Assembly (NCBI GenBank): GCA_900545225.1
Contig: UQXZ01000005.1
Span: 1 to 64,000 of the forward strand
Length of the DNA: 64,000 nucleotides
From: an uncultured Eubacteriales bacterium
GTDB taxonomy: Bacteria; Bacillota; Clostridia; Lachnospirales; Lachnospiraceae
Reading direction: 5' to 3'
The notes beneath the pieces were generated by a model. It was not told the origin of the DNA. It saw nothing but the letters and a program-made list of their open reading frames with translations, and did no database searches. Within the stretch, counting starts at the first letter, position 1. Each line of letters opens with the position of its first letter. A program made the translations under genes and the position numbers. This document shows positions 37,057 to 46,291 of this stretch, piece after piece.

Positions 37057-38298
37057 ATGGAACACAGTAAGAGACTTAAGCCGGAGGTACTTGCACCGGC
37101 AGGTAACTTAGACATTTTAAAAATAGCTATAACATACGGTGCGGATGCCGTATATATTGGTGGTGAAGCTTACGGGCTCAGAGCCGCTGCCCACAATTTT
37201 ACAAATGAAGAAATCGTAGAGGGGATTAAGTATGCCCATGAAAGAGGAAAGAAGGTATATGTAACAGCCAATATCCTCGCTCACAACGAAGACCTTGATG
37301 GTGTCAGAGAATACTTTAAGGAGCTAGATGTTATTAAGCCTGATGCCGTAATCATTTCTGATCCTGGTGTATTTGCCATTGCAAAGGAACTTCTTCACGA
37401 TATTGAACTTCATATCAGTACACAGGCTAATAATATCAATTATGGAACGTTTAATTTCTGGCACTCACTTGGAGCAAGCAGAGTTGTGACAGGAAGAGAG
37501 CTTTCCATGGATGAAATTGCTGAAATCAGAAAGAATATTCCGGACGATCTTGAAATTGAGACATTTGTACATGGTGCCATGTGTATGTCATATTCAGGCA
37601 GATGCCTTTTAAGTAACTATATGACAGACAGAGATGCCAACAGAGGAGCATGTACACATCCATGCCGCTGGAGATACAGCCTTGTTGAAGAGAACAGACC
37701 AGGGGAATATTTACCTGTGTTTGAAAATGAGCGTGGAACATTTATATTTAACTCAAAGGATCTCTGCATGATCGATTACATTCCTGAGCTTGTAAATGCA
37801 GGAATCGACAGCTTCAAGATCGAGGGAAGAATGAAGACAGCCCTCTATGTTGCCACAACAGTAAGAGCATACCGTATGGCAATTGATGACTATTTTGAAG
37901 ATGAAAATAAATACAGAGAGAGACGTGAGTTCTACAACAGAGAGGTTAACTCAGCTTCAAGAAGAAAATACACAACAGGATTTTTCTTTAATAAGGCAGA
38001 TGAGACGTCTATGTTTTACGAATCAGAGCGTTCAGCACCGGATACATATCTCGGTACTGTTGAGAGAATTGATGAAGAAGGACGCGTTGTGTTAGAGCAG
38101 AAAAATAAATTCTGTGTTGGAGATGTCTTAGAGGTTGTTAAGCCAAGTGGTGAAAATGTTCCTATTAAGGTTTTATCAATCACTGATGATGAAGGCAACA
38201 GCATGGAATCATGCCCACATCCAAAGCAGATTCTCCATGTGGAATTTGACAGTGAGCTTTCAGAGCTAGATATTATCAGAAATCATGTAAGCAGATAA
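37057..38298 (+). CDS. U32 peptidase family protein, TrhP-like
   Basis: 413 residues of the U32 family. The family signature is EIETFVHGAMCMSYSGRCLL with cysteines, followed by ACTHPCRW; these cysteines fit the iron-sulfur or metal ligands of the U32 domain. The N-terminus starts EVLAPAGNLDILKIAI, a TIM-barrel-like fold. Homologues YrrN/YrrO (TrhP) are needed for prephenate-dependent 5-hydroxylation of tRNA U34; the trmR neighbour supports that role over true peptidase activity. AGAGGGAAAT precedes the ATG. A second, longer U32 gene is at the end of the window. Confidence 0.88.
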   Translation: MEHSKRLKPEVLAPAGNLDILKIAITYGADAVYIGGEAYGLRAAAHNFTNEEIVEGIKYAHERGKKVYVTANILAHNEDLDGVREYFKELDVIKPDAVIISDPGVFAIAKELLHDIELHISTQANNINYGTFNFWHSLGASRVVTGRELSMDEIAEIRKNIPDDLEIETFVHGAMCMSYSGRCLLSNYMTDRDANRGACTHPCRWRYSLVEENRPGEYLPVFENERGTFIFNSKDLCMIDYIPELVNAGIDSFKIEGRMKTALYVATTVRAYRMAIDDYFEDENKYRERREFYNREVNSASRRKYTTGFFFNKADETSMFYESERSAPDTYLGTVERIDEEGRVVLEQKNKFCVGDVLEVVKPSGENVPIKVLSITDDEGNSMESCPHPKQILHVEFDSELSELDIIRNHVSR

Positions 38299-38379
38299 TA
38301 AACAGACGGTTTGGAGATAATATACAAACAACACACAGATAATTCACAGACCGCACATACAAATAAATTACAGATACTA

Positions 38380-38425
38380 AAAACAGTTTAAATGTTAATT
38401 CAGTTTAACTTTAAACTGTTTTTTA
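38380..38425 (+). terminator. Terminator after U32 gene
   Basis: AAAACAGTTTAAA pairs with TTTAAACTGTTTT around a loop that also contains CAGTTTAA, then TTTTTT. Confidence 0.8.
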
Positions 38426-38478
38426 GTTTGTAAATTCTCTATTAAATATATGCCGCCAAGGTACATATTTAGCTAAAA

Positions 38479-38488
38479 ATGTTATAAT
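38479..38488 (+). promoter_or_regulatory. Extended -10 promoter of pepP
   Basis: TGTTATAAT has the extended -10 form (TGnTATAAT, hexamer at 38483-38488); no good -35 box lies 17 bases upstream. Confidence 0.5.
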
Positions 38489-38569
38489 GTGTAGAAAATT
38501 AGAATTTAATAAAAAGTATATATAGCAAATTATTTTGTAAGAATTCTTATGAAATTTCGGAGGTATATA

Positions 38570-40393
38570 ATGCCTAAAATAATACAAAAAGAAATTATAT
38601 CGGAAAGATTACATAAGCTCCGTGAAAAGATGAAACCTGAAAATATAGATATGGTTATATTGTCTAACACGGACTATCACAATTCAGAATATTCAAGTGA
38701 ATATTTCAAGGACAGAGAATATTTCTCAGGATTTACAGGATCTGCAGGAACACTGTTAGTTACAAATGACAGTGCATACCTCTTTACTGACGGCAGATAT
38801 TTCGTTCAGGCTGAATTACAGCTTAAAAATGGCGAAGTAAAGCTTATGAAGAGCGGTACAAAGGATGTTCCTACGATTATTGAATTTGTATCACAGTGTG
38901 CTTCTGCAGCGGATCACATTTACAGAGTCGCATTTGACGGAAGAACAGTAAGTGCTTCATTTGGTGAAAGACTCAGCAAGATAAAAAATGTTGAAATAGA
39001 AGATACATTTTATGCCGGGGACTATATCTGGCAGTCAAGGGAAGATCAGGGATTTAATGAGATTTACCCATTGGATGTTAAATATACAGGTGAAGATACT
39101 GAAAGTAAGTTAAATCGTATAAGAAAGGCTATGGCTGATAAGGGTACAGGTATCCATATCGTTACAAGCCTTGATGATATAGCATGGATTCTTAACTGCA
39201 GAGGAAAGGATATTGTATATACACCGTTATTCTTTTCATATTTGATAATTACTGATAAGAAATGTACCGCATATGTAAATATGGCTTCCATTACAGATGA
39301 GGCAAAAATCAGCTTATCAGGTACAGTTGAATTTAAGGAATATGGCAGTTTTTATAACGAGATAAAAACTGAAATTTCTTCAAATGACACTGTTCTTGTG
39401 GATAAGAATAAGATTAATTATTCGATTCTTAAGATTCTTTCAGATTCAGGCTGTAATATCATTTACAAAATGAATCCTTCAACGGAATTTAAAGCAATTA
39501 AAAATGATACTGAGATAGAAAATCTTAAAAAGATTCACATTGAAGACGGTGTCTGCGTTGCAAAATTAATGTTTTACATTAAAAGATCAGCTAAGAAAAA
39601 TGAGACTGTTACTGAGCTGGATGCAGTTCACTACATTGATAAGCTCCGTTCAGAGATTTCAGACTATGTTGAATTAAGCTTTCCGACTATAAGTGCAGCG
39701 GGTGCAAATGCCGCTCAGATGCACTATGCAGCGGATGAGGAAAATCAGAGCACTTTAAATAAGGGTGAAATGCTTTTAGTAGATTCCGGCGGACATTATT
39801 TACGTGGAACTACTGATATTACAAGAACATTTGCATATGGTGAATGTGATGAGGAAATGAAGCAGCATTTTACACTTGTATTAAAGGGTATGCTTGCTCT
39901 TTCTGATGCAGTATTCTTAAAGGGATGTTCAGGTTATTCGCTTGATATTCTTGCAAGAGCACCTATGTGGAAAGAGGGGCTTGATTACCGCTGTGGAACA
40001 GGTCACGGCGTGGGCTATATGACAAATGTTCATGAAGGGCCTAATGCATTCCGTTGGAGATATATACCAAATGTGAGTGAATACACGGAAATATTACCTG
40101 GCATGGTTACAACTGACGAGCCGGGAGTATATCTGGACGGAGAATACGGTATCAGAATTGAAAATGAACTGCTATGTGTTAACAGAGAGAGCAATGAATA
40201 TGGTGATTTTCTTGAGTTTGAAACTCTTACCCACGCACCGATTGATGTAGATCTCATTGATACTGAAATTCTCACTGACAGGGAAAAAGAATTAATAAAT
40301 AATTATCACAATGACGTATTCAGGGAATTAGCTCCATATATGGACGGTGATGATTTAAATATGTTAAAAAAATATACAAAAACTATTGTATAA
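38570..40393 (+). CDS. pepP: Xaa-Pro aminopeptidase, M24B family
   Basis: Removes N-terminal residues preceding proline. Two creatinase-like N-terminal domains (about 1-310) precede the pita-bread catalytic domain. The five metal ligands are visible: Asp in LVDSGGHYLRGTTDITRTF (two Asp), His in GTGHGVGYMTNVHEGP, Glu in TTDEPGVYLDG and Glu in GIRIENELL. An upstream in-frame ATG (38549) lies before the GGAGG site at 38559-38563; the ATG at 38570 is six bases after it and is preferred, giving 607 residues, typical of the large two-domain form. Confidence 0.94.
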   Translation: MPKIIQKEIISERLHKLREKMKPENIDMVILSNTDYHNSEYSSEYFKDREYFSGFTGSAGTLLVTNDSAYLFTDGRYFVQAELQLKNGEVKLMKSGTKDVPTIIEFVSQCASAADHIYRVAFDGRTVSASFGERLSKIKNVEIEDTFYAGDYIWQSREDQGFNEIYPLDVKYTGEDTESKLNRIRKAMADKGTGIHIVTSLDDIAWILNCRGKDIVYTPLFFSYLIITDKKCTAYVNMASITDEAKISLSGTVEFKEYGSFYNEIKTEISSNDTVLVDKNKINYSILKILSDSGCNIIYKMNPSTEFKAIKNDTEIENLKKIHIEDGVCVAKLMFYIKRSAKKNETVTELDAVHYIDKLRSEISDYVELSFPTISAAGANAAQMHYAADEENQSTLNKGEMLLVDSGGHYLRGTTDITRTFAYGECDEEMKQHFTLVLKGMLALSDAVFLKGCSGYSLDILARAPMWKEGLDYRCGTGHGVGYMTNVHEGPNAFRWRYIPNVSEYTEILPGMVTTDEPGVYLDGEYGIRIENELLCVNRESNEYGDFLEFETLTHAPIDVDLIDTEILTDREKELINNYHNDVFRELAPYMDGDDLNMLKKYTKTIV

Positions 40394-40548
40394 ATCCGAT
40401 TTAAGATTTATAACACATACATTGGTTTTATATTAATGAAATGAAAGATATTAATGTAATTAACAAAATTAATATGATTAATATCATTAATATCTCAATT
40501 GCATTGATAAAATTTAAAGAATTAATACTCAAATATATAGAAAGGGAA

Positions 40549-40584
40549 ATGATATCATTTGCATATCATTCTAAAAGAAAATGA
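40549..40584 (+). CDS. Possible 11-codon leader peptide
   Basis: ATG at 40549 opens a short frame (MISFAYHSKRK) whose TGA overlaps the ATG of the dehydrogenase gene in an ATGA junction. AAAGGG lies just upstream (40541-40546), while the dehydrogenase itself has no ribosome binding site of its own. The spacing of the site is short (two bases), so translation is uncertain. It would couple dehydrogenase translation to the leader. Confidence 0.35.
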   Translation: MISFAYHSKRK

Positions 40585-41750
40585 ATTACGTATGGAATTT
40601 ACCTACAAAGGTTTTATTTGGTGAAGGAATGCTCAACGAGCTTCATAATGAAGAAATGCCGGGTAAGAAGGCAATGATCGTTATTTCTAACGGTAAGTCC
40701 ATGAAAAACAACGGATGGATTGACGAAGTAATTGACGAGCTTGAGCAGGCAGGTGTAGAGAGTGTAGTATTTGACAAAATCGGACAAAACCCTACAGAGC
40801 CTGACATTATGGACGGTGTAATCTTCGCAAGAGAAAATGAAGTTGATTTCATCGTAGGTCTTGGTGGTGGTTCTGTTTTAGATGCCACAACTATTATTGC
40901 AGCCGTTGTACCTCAGAAGGACGGCGGAAGAGTGTGGGATTACGTAAATGGCGGTACAGGCGGTGGCAGACCATTAGAGGAGAAGTCACTTCCATATATC
41001 GAGATTACAACAACAGCCGGTACAGGCTCAGAAGTAGACAGATGGGGTGTTGTTACAAATCCTGAGACACATGAGAAGATTGGTTTCCAGGGAGATTTCG
41101 CATTTCTTGCAATCGTAGATGCAAGATTAATGCTTACAGTACCACCTGAATATACTGCATATCAGGGATTCGATGCACTTTTCCACAGTATTGAGGGATA
41201 CATTTCAACAGCAAGAACAGCTCCTGCTCAGATGGTAGAAATTGCTGCAATCGGTAACATTGCACAGTATCTTCCTATTGCAGTTAAGGACGGAGACAAT
41301 CTTGATGCAAGAGAAAAGGTTGCATTTGCCAATACAATGAGCGGATACTCAATGGAATTAGGTTCATGTACAAGTGAACATTCTCTTGAGCATGCCCTCA
41401 GTGGAAATCATCCTGATCTTCCACACGGTGCAGGTCTTATCATGATCAGTCTTGCATACTTCAAGCATTTTATTGATAAGCATGTATGTGACGAGAAATT
41501 TATGGAAATGGCCATTGCACTTGGTGCTAAGCAGATAAAAGGACCTTATGATTTCCTTCAGGCATTAGAGCGTCTTATGAGAGAGTGTGGCGTAGCTGAC
41601 TTAAAGATGAGCGATTATGGAATTTCACCTTCTGAATTCCCGCGTCTTGTAAAGGAAGCAAGAGAAACAATGGGTGGATTATTTGAGTTTGATCCTGAAC
41701 CTTTAACAGATGAAGAGGTGGAAGCTATTTATCTTGCTTCATACAGATAA
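40581..41750 (+). CDS. Iron-containing alcohol dehydrogenase
   Basis: NAD(P)H-dependent dehydrogenase of the group III family (BdhA/YqhD type), reducing aldehydes such as butyraldehyde or acetaldehyde to alcohols during fermentation. The cofactor-binding motif GGGSVLDATT is at about 94-103. Iron ligands are in VDARLML, FHSIEGY, EHSLEHALSG and LPHGAGL. The length of 389 fits. The substrate cannot be told from the sequence. There is no Shine-Dalgarno site directly before the ATG; the short upstream frame may provide coupling. The upstream DNA has TTAATATGA/TTAATATCA direct repeats. Confidence 0.93.
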   Translation: MNYVWNLPTKVLFGEGMLNELHNEEMPGKKAMIVISNGKSMKNNGWIDEVIDELEQAGVESVVFDKIGQNPTEPDIMDGVIFARENEVDFIVGLGGGSVLDATTIIAAVVPQKDGGRVWDYVNGGTGGGRPLEEKSLPYIEITTTAGTGSEVDRWGVVTNPETHEKIGFQGDFAFLAIVDARLMLTVPPEYTAYQGFDALFHSIEGYISTARTAPAQMVEIAAIGNIAQYLPIAVKDGDNLDAREKVAFANTMSGYSMELGSCTSEHSLEHALSGNHPDLPHGAGLIMISLAYFKHFIDKHVCDEKFMEMAIALGAKQIKGPYDFLQALERLMRECGVADLKMSDYGISPSEFPRLVKEARETMGGLFEFDPEPLTDEEVEAIYLASYR

Positions 41751-41880
41751 TCGCCCTTAAAAAATTAAAAAAATACCGTTAATTAACTACTTTACTATTA
41801 GGTAAAATTAATATATGTTAACAACATAGGAACTTAATTAAAATTATTAAATATATAATTATTACAATTAGGGAGATGTT

Positions 41881-42642
41881 ATGAGAAAATTATACATTGA
41901 CTGCTGTGGTGGCCTGAGCGGAGATATGCTTGTGGCGGCTTTGATTGATTTAGGCGTAAAGACAAATAAGATCACAGAAGCATTTGATACATTTACAGTT
42001 CGAAGTGGTAAGGAATTATCATACAAAATATCATATGAAGATTATGATGGTGTAAAAGCATGTGAATTTAATGTTATTTGTGACGAAAGTGAAAAGACAT
42101 TAGAAGCTGCAACAGGCAATGCACATACACGTAGTCTTGAAGAAGTTCATGAAATGTTAGATATGTTCGACATGAGTGGCTATGCAAAGACTATTGCAAG
42201 AAGAATCTATAACATTATTGCAGGAAGTGAAGCTACTGTATATTCAATGAACCCTGGCGATATTAAGTTATTTGAGGATGGTTCACTTCAGACAATAGCC
42301 TGTATCGCAGCATTTGCAATCTGCTTTGACACTCTTGAAGCACATGAAGTTATTGTGCCAAGAATTGTAGAAGGCAGCGGCGAAGTAATGACACATCAGG
42401 GTGAGAGAGTTGTTCCTGCACCATTGATCAGTCAGATTGCAGGATTCTATAATCTTCCTATCGAAAAGACAGGTACTGAGGGTGAGCTTATTACATCTGT
42501 AGGTGCATCAATGATGGCAGCTGTTATTACAGATACAAAGCCAATCGATCCTGAAGAAGTTAAGGATGCTAAGAAGAGTATTGGTTTAGGTCAGTGCCAC
42601 CTTGAGAAGCCTGCCCTTATCAAAGCTTATTTCGTAGAGTAA
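41881..42642 (+). CDS. LarC1-like protein (DUF111), no LarC2
   Basis: 253 residues related to the N-terminal part of LarC, the CTP-dependent nickel-insertion enzyme that makes the nickel-pincer cofactor of lactate racemase. The start MRKLYIDCCGGLSGDMLVAAL is the LarC signature. Full LarC is about 400 residues, and in Lactobacillus it is made from larC1 and larC2 by programmed frameshifting. Here the frame ends cleanly and no LarC2 follows before the terminator at 42727. No larA, larB or larE lies nearby. AGGGAGATG precedes the ATG. Confidence 0.75.
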   Translation: MRKLYIDCCGGLSGDMLVAALIDLGVKTNKITEAFDTFTVRSGKELSYKISYEDYDGVKACEFNVICDESEKTLEAATGNAHTRSLEEVHEMLDMFDMSGYAKTIARRIYNIIAGSEATVYSMNPGDIKLFEDGSLQTIACIAAFAICFDTLEAHEVIVPRIVEGSGEVMTHQGERVVPAPLISQIAGFYNLPIEKTGTEGELITSVGASMMAAVITDTKPIDPEEVKDAKKSIGLGQCHLEKPALIKAYFVE

Positions 42643-42726
42643 TTACAGATTATATCATTTGTGGAGGTATAACTTCGCATAATGAGTATTCGTGAATGTT
42701 TTACGGATAACATTCTTATAAAGCGT

Positions 42727-42762
42727 AAAAAAGACTTTGGAGTAATTTCCAAAGTCTTTTTT
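42727..42762. terminator. Bidirectional terminator, larC1 / FNT gene
   Basis: Stem AAAAAAGACTTTGGA / TCCAAAGTCTTTTTT with T runs on both strands, between two convergent genes. Confidence 0.85.
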
Positions 42763-42823
42763 ATTTTGAATATAATAATTAAAAATGAATTTTAACAAAT
42801 GTTTTTAGATTATTTTTTAGTTA

Positions 42824-43624
42824 TTATTCTTCGTCTTTTTTCTCTTCTGCAACTGCAGCTTCTTCATTTCCCTTATTTCTGAAGCCGAGGAATACAGGTA
42901 ATCCAAGTAAGATAGAACCACCGATAATATTACCAATAGTTGCAATAAGCATATGTAATGGCATCATTGTCCAGTCTACGGCACCGCCAAGACCTACAAC
43001 ACCTAAAGTAAATAATCCGATATTTGCAATACAATGCTCAAGGCCTGGGAAAACGAAGGCAGTAACAAATAATAATATAAAGAAAAGTTTAGCTGCTTCG
43101 TTCTTCATTTTCATATTGCCGTAAGCAGCGATACAAACAACGAAGTTACAAAGGATTGCCTTAAGTAATAACTGCCATACGTTAAAATCTAAACGAGCCT
43201 CAATAATAGGCTGAATATATGACATAAGGCTTGCTCTCTGAGCACCGCTTAATACGAAAACGGAAACTACAAGAATAAGACCACATGCATTACCGAGGTA
43301 ACACATTCCCCATAAGCCGAGTGTCTTACTGAACTTAACCTTTCTGTCAAACACAGGAATAATAGCTGTAAAGCAGTTACCTGTGAAAAGCTCCGCTCCT
43401 AAGAAAGAAATTGCAACAAGACCAATACCGAATGTTGATGCAAGTGCTAATCGTGCAACAGTAGGATTATCCTGGAATCCGGCGCCCATTGTAAAAGCAA
43501 ACAATGTTGCGACACCAAGGAAAATACCTGCCATGAATGCACGCCAGAAATATTTTCCGGGCGTAGCAGATAAAGTTTTATATTTTGATAAAGCGATTCC
43601 GTTTATCAATTGAACATCATTCAC
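42824..43624 (-). CDS. Formate/nitrite transporter family channel
   Basis: Pentameric FNT-family channel for formate, nitrite or a related small anion. The 266 residues contain six membrane segments. The N-terminus and the segment FLGAELFTGNCF fit the FNT channel (the second helix break), and NIGGSILLGLPVFLG lies near the C-terminus. The C-terminal tail is Glu/Lys-rich. Which anion is carried cannot be decided; formate is plausible because formate-THF ligase is encoded in the window and members of this family export fermentation formate. On the minus strand, GGGAGGG precedes the ATG. Confidence 0.93.
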   Translation of the reverse strand: MNDVQLINGIALSKYKTLSATPGKYFWRAFMAGIFLGVATLFAFTMGAGFQDNPTVARLALASTFGIGLVAISFLGAELFTGNCFTAIIPVFDRKVKFSKTLGLWGMCYLGNACGLILVVSVFVLSGAQRASLMSYIQPIIEARLDFNVWQLLLKAILCNFVVCIAAYGNMKMKNEAAKLFFILLFVTAFVFPGLEHCIANIGLFTLGVVGLGGAVDWTMMPLHMLIATIGNIIGGSILLGLPVFLGFRNKGNEEAAVAEEKKDEE

Positions 43625-43830
43625 TTAATATTCCCTCCCTATAAAAATAATAATATTTAGCTATTATAGTAAGAAAATATGCTGATTGTAAAGGGCGAAT
43701 GGATTTTTTTGTACATTTATTTATACAATAATAAAATAAAGTGAAAAGGAATTTGCATTAAATTTAATTTAAAAAAAGGGATAAACAGGTTAAAATTATA
43801 TAAGAATTTACAATTTATACATATATTGTA

Positions 43831-43878
43831 TGGTATAATACTATATTAAATAGTTATGTTAACCATATAGACTATATG
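43831..43878 (+). promoter_or_regulatory. Promoter and palindrome before aminotransferase
   Basis: Extended -10 TGGTATAAT (TATAAT at 43834-43839) is followed 24 bases later by the perfect palindrome CATATAG-A-CTATATG (43864-43878), which lies in the transcribed leader and could be an operator. Confidence 0.45.
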
Positions 43879-43911
43879 TTTATTATATAGACCAAAGGGG
43901 GGGAAGTATCG

Positions 43912-45132
43912 ATGAAGTTGTTCGAGAAGTCCAATAAGCTTGATTATGTGTGTTATGACATTCGTGGTCCTGTTATGGACGAGGCCAACAGAATGATTGA
44001 AAGTGGACGAGATGTTTTAAAATTAAATATCGGTAATCCTGCTACATTTGGATTTGAAGCTCCTGAACCTATTGTCGAAGAAATGAAAAAAAGACTTGTG
44101 AGTTCAGAAGGATATTCTCATTCAAAGGGATTATTGGAAGCAAGAATAGCAATATCTGAATATTGTTCTAAAAAGCATATTCCAAATGTTACACCTGATG
44201 ACATTTACACAGGAAATGGTGTAAGTGAACTTATAACACTCACAATGAACGGATTACTCAATAACGGAGACGAGATGCTTGTTCCTGCTCCTGACTATCC
44301 TCTCTGGACAGCTTCAGTTACTCTTGCGGGTGGAAATGCAGTTCATTACATTTGTGATGAATCATCAAACTGGTATCCTGACATTGAGGATATAAGATCT
44401 AAGATTACGGATAAGACTAAGGGTATTGTAGTTATTAATCCAAATAACCCTACAGGTGCTTTATATCCAAAGTCATTACTTGAGCAGATTGTTGAGATTG
44501 CAAGAGAGTATGATCTTATTATATTTGCAGACGAGATTTATGACAGACTCGTATTTGACGGCAAGGAACATATCTCAATAGCATCACTTGCTCCTGACAG
44601 ACCGGTTATTACATTTAACGGTTTATCAAAGTCACATTTAATGGCAGGATACAGAATCGGCTGGATGTCAATCTCAGGTGATAAGTCTAATATAGAAGAT
44701 TATATTGCGGGAATTAACTTATTATCTTCAATGAGATTGTGTTCAAATGTACCTGGACAGTCAATTATCCCTATGGCCATAGATATGCTTGATTCATCAG
44801 ATGAGATGATTGTTCCGGGTGGAAGGGTTTATGAGCAGAGAGAGGCTATATATGAAGCAATCTGTGATATTCCTGGATTAAGTGCTGTAAAGCCTGATGC
44901 TGCATTTTATATTTTCCCTAAAATGGATGTTAAGAAGTTCAACATTATTGATGATGAGAGATTTGCTCTTGACCTTCTTAAAGAGAAGCAGATTCTTATC
45001 ACTCATGGTGGTGGATTCCATTGGACAAATCCGGATCACTTTAGAATAGTATATTTACCTGATGTAAATATGATTGAAGAAGCAGCAGTGAAAATGAAAG
45101 ATTTCTTTGCAAATTATAAGCAGAAAGTTTAA
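43912..45132 (+). CDS. PLP-dependent aminotransferase, class I/II
   Basis: 406-residue aminotransferase resembling the alanine transaminase AlaA group. The PLP-binding lysine is in NGLSKSHLMAGYRIGW (about 236-251). VINPNNPTGALYP and FADEIYDRLVFDG are the conserved substrate and cofactor segments. Alanine or another amino acid is the likely substrate, but the family is broad. An AAAGGGGGGGAAG site, with seven consecutive G residues, precedes the ATG. Confidence 0.93.
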   Translation: MKLFEKSNKLDYVCYDIRGPVMDEANRMIESGRDVLKLNIGNPATFGFEAPEPIVEEMKKRLVSSEGYSHSKGLLEARIAISEYCSKKHIPNVTPDDIYTGNGVSELITLTMNGLLNNGDEMLVPAPDYPLWTASVTLAGGNAVHYICDESSNWYPDIEDIRSKITDKTKGIVVINPNNPTGALYPKSLLEQIVEIAREYDLIIFADEIYDRLVFDGKEHISIASLAPDRPVITFNGLSKSHLMAGYRIGWMSISGDKSNIEDYIAGINLLSSMRLCSNVPGQSIIPMAIDMLDSSDEMIVPGGRVYEQREAIYEAICDIPGLSAVKPDAAFYIFPKMDVKKFNIIDDERFALDLLKEKQILITHGGGFHWTNPDHFRIVYLPDVNMIEEAAVKMKDFFANYKQKV

Positions 45133-45174
45133 GTGGCGATTCAGACTATAGGATTAAGTAGTTAAGGATGTTGT

Positions 45175-46146
45175 ATGAAGAAAAAAATGCTTTTCGTATT
45201 CAATCCTAAAGCAGGAAAAGGAAAGATAAAGAATCATCTTATTAAAATGATGCAGATTCTTACGGCGGGAGGATACGATGTAACAATTTATCCTACAAAG
45301 TGCAGATTTGACGCATTTGAATATGTAAGACGTGTTGAGAGCAACTTTGACGTAATAGGATGCTGTGGCGGTGACGGTACCCTTAATGAGGTTGTAGGCG
45401 CACTGCTAAAAAATAAATCTAAGGTTCCGATTGCGTATATACCGGGTGGAACAATGAATGACTGGGGAACAAATCTTGGTATGTCAAGCAACATGGAAAC
45501 ATCTGCGAAGATGATAGTAGATGGTTCACCAATGTTATTTGATATAGGAAAGTTCAACGGTAAGAATTTTAACTATGTGGCGGCCTTCGGTGCATTTACG
45601 GAAATTGCATATGATACATCACAGAAGTTAAAGAAGGTTATCGGTCAGACAGCCTACGGTGTAACGGCTCTCAGAGCTCTTATGAGACTGAGACCGTTCA
45701 ATTTAAGAGTAGAGTGTGAAGAACGCACTTTAGAGGGCAAGTATTTATACGGTATGGCTAATAACTCCAATGTTATTGGGGGATTCAGACTGGATGGTAT
45801 GCATACAGACCTGCATGACGGAAAATTTGAACTTCTCCTTATTAAGAAGTTTAAAAATCCACTTGATTTTCCAAAGTTATTAAATGCAGCCATTATTCAG
45901 GATTATATTAATACTGATACTGTTGATGTAATTGAAACATCAAAGGCGAAGATAATATTTGATGAGCCTGTTAAATGGACTCTTGATGGAGAGTATGGTG
46001 GTAAGCATAAGGAGATAGACATTGAACTTGTTCCTGATGCAATTAATTTCATTGTGCCTCCAAAGGACTGTAAACAGATTCGTCTTGAGGAAAAGAAAAA
46101 AGTACATTTACAAAAACTTATAGAAAAAAAGAAAAAAGTTTTTTGA
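45175..46146 (+). CDS. Diacylglycerol/lipid kinase, YegS/DgkB type
   Basis: 323-residue lipid kinase. The nucleotide-binding motif GGDGTLNEV is at about 62-70, and NPKAGKGK near the N-terminus is the family's first motif. The N-terminal Rossmann-like domain is followed by a beta-sandwich. In Gram-positives DgkB recycles diacylglycerol from lipoteichoic acid synthesis to phosphatidic acid; which lipid is used here cannot be told. The C-terminus is Lys-rich. The gene is 43 bases from the aminotransferase. A short terminator-like hairpin (AAGCC/GGCTTTTT, about 46163-46183) follows. Confidence 0.9.
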   Translation: MKKKMLFVFNPKAGKGKIKNHLIKMMQILTAGGYDVTIYPTKCRFDAFEYVRRVESNFDVIGCCGGDGTLNEVVGALLKNKSKVPIAYIPGGTMNDWGTNLGMSSNMETSAKMIVDGSPMLFDIGKFNGKNFNYVAAFGAFTEIAYDTSQKLKKVIGQTAYGVTALRALMRLRPFNLRVECEERTLEGKYLYGMANNSNVIGGFRLDGMHTDLHDGKFELLLIKKFKNPLDFPKLLNAAIIQDYINTDTVDVIETSKAKIIFDEPVKWTLDGEYGGKHKEIDIELVPDAINFIVPPKDCKQIRLEEKKKVHLQKLIEKKKKVF

Positions 46147-46248
46147 CATAAATGGCGTATTTAAGCCGTTTACGTGGCTTTTTACATTTGTGAAAAATCA
46201 AAAAACAGAATGTATTGATTTTTGTACAAAAAAAGTTTTTGAAAAGTG

Positions 46249-46277
46249 TTGACAGTGGTATATACGAATGTTAATAT
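46249..46277 (+). promoter_or_regulatory. Promoter of tRNA-Leu genes
   Basis: TTGACA (46249-46254), 17 bases, TAATAT (46272-46277), 14 bases before the tRNA. Confidence 0.75.
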
Positions 46278-46291
46278 ACCATTGTTGTCAC

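Noticed and set aside
42669..42684. ATAACTTCGCATA resembling a loxP half-site
   Set aside because: The matching right arm is absent and a 12 of 13 match to one arm is not evidence of a recombination site.
42682..42795. Short frame MSIRECFTDN... after the LarC1-like gene with GGAGGT upstream
   Set aside because: It runs through the bidirectional terminator, is only about 37 codons and shows no LarC2 similarity, so it is taken as chance.
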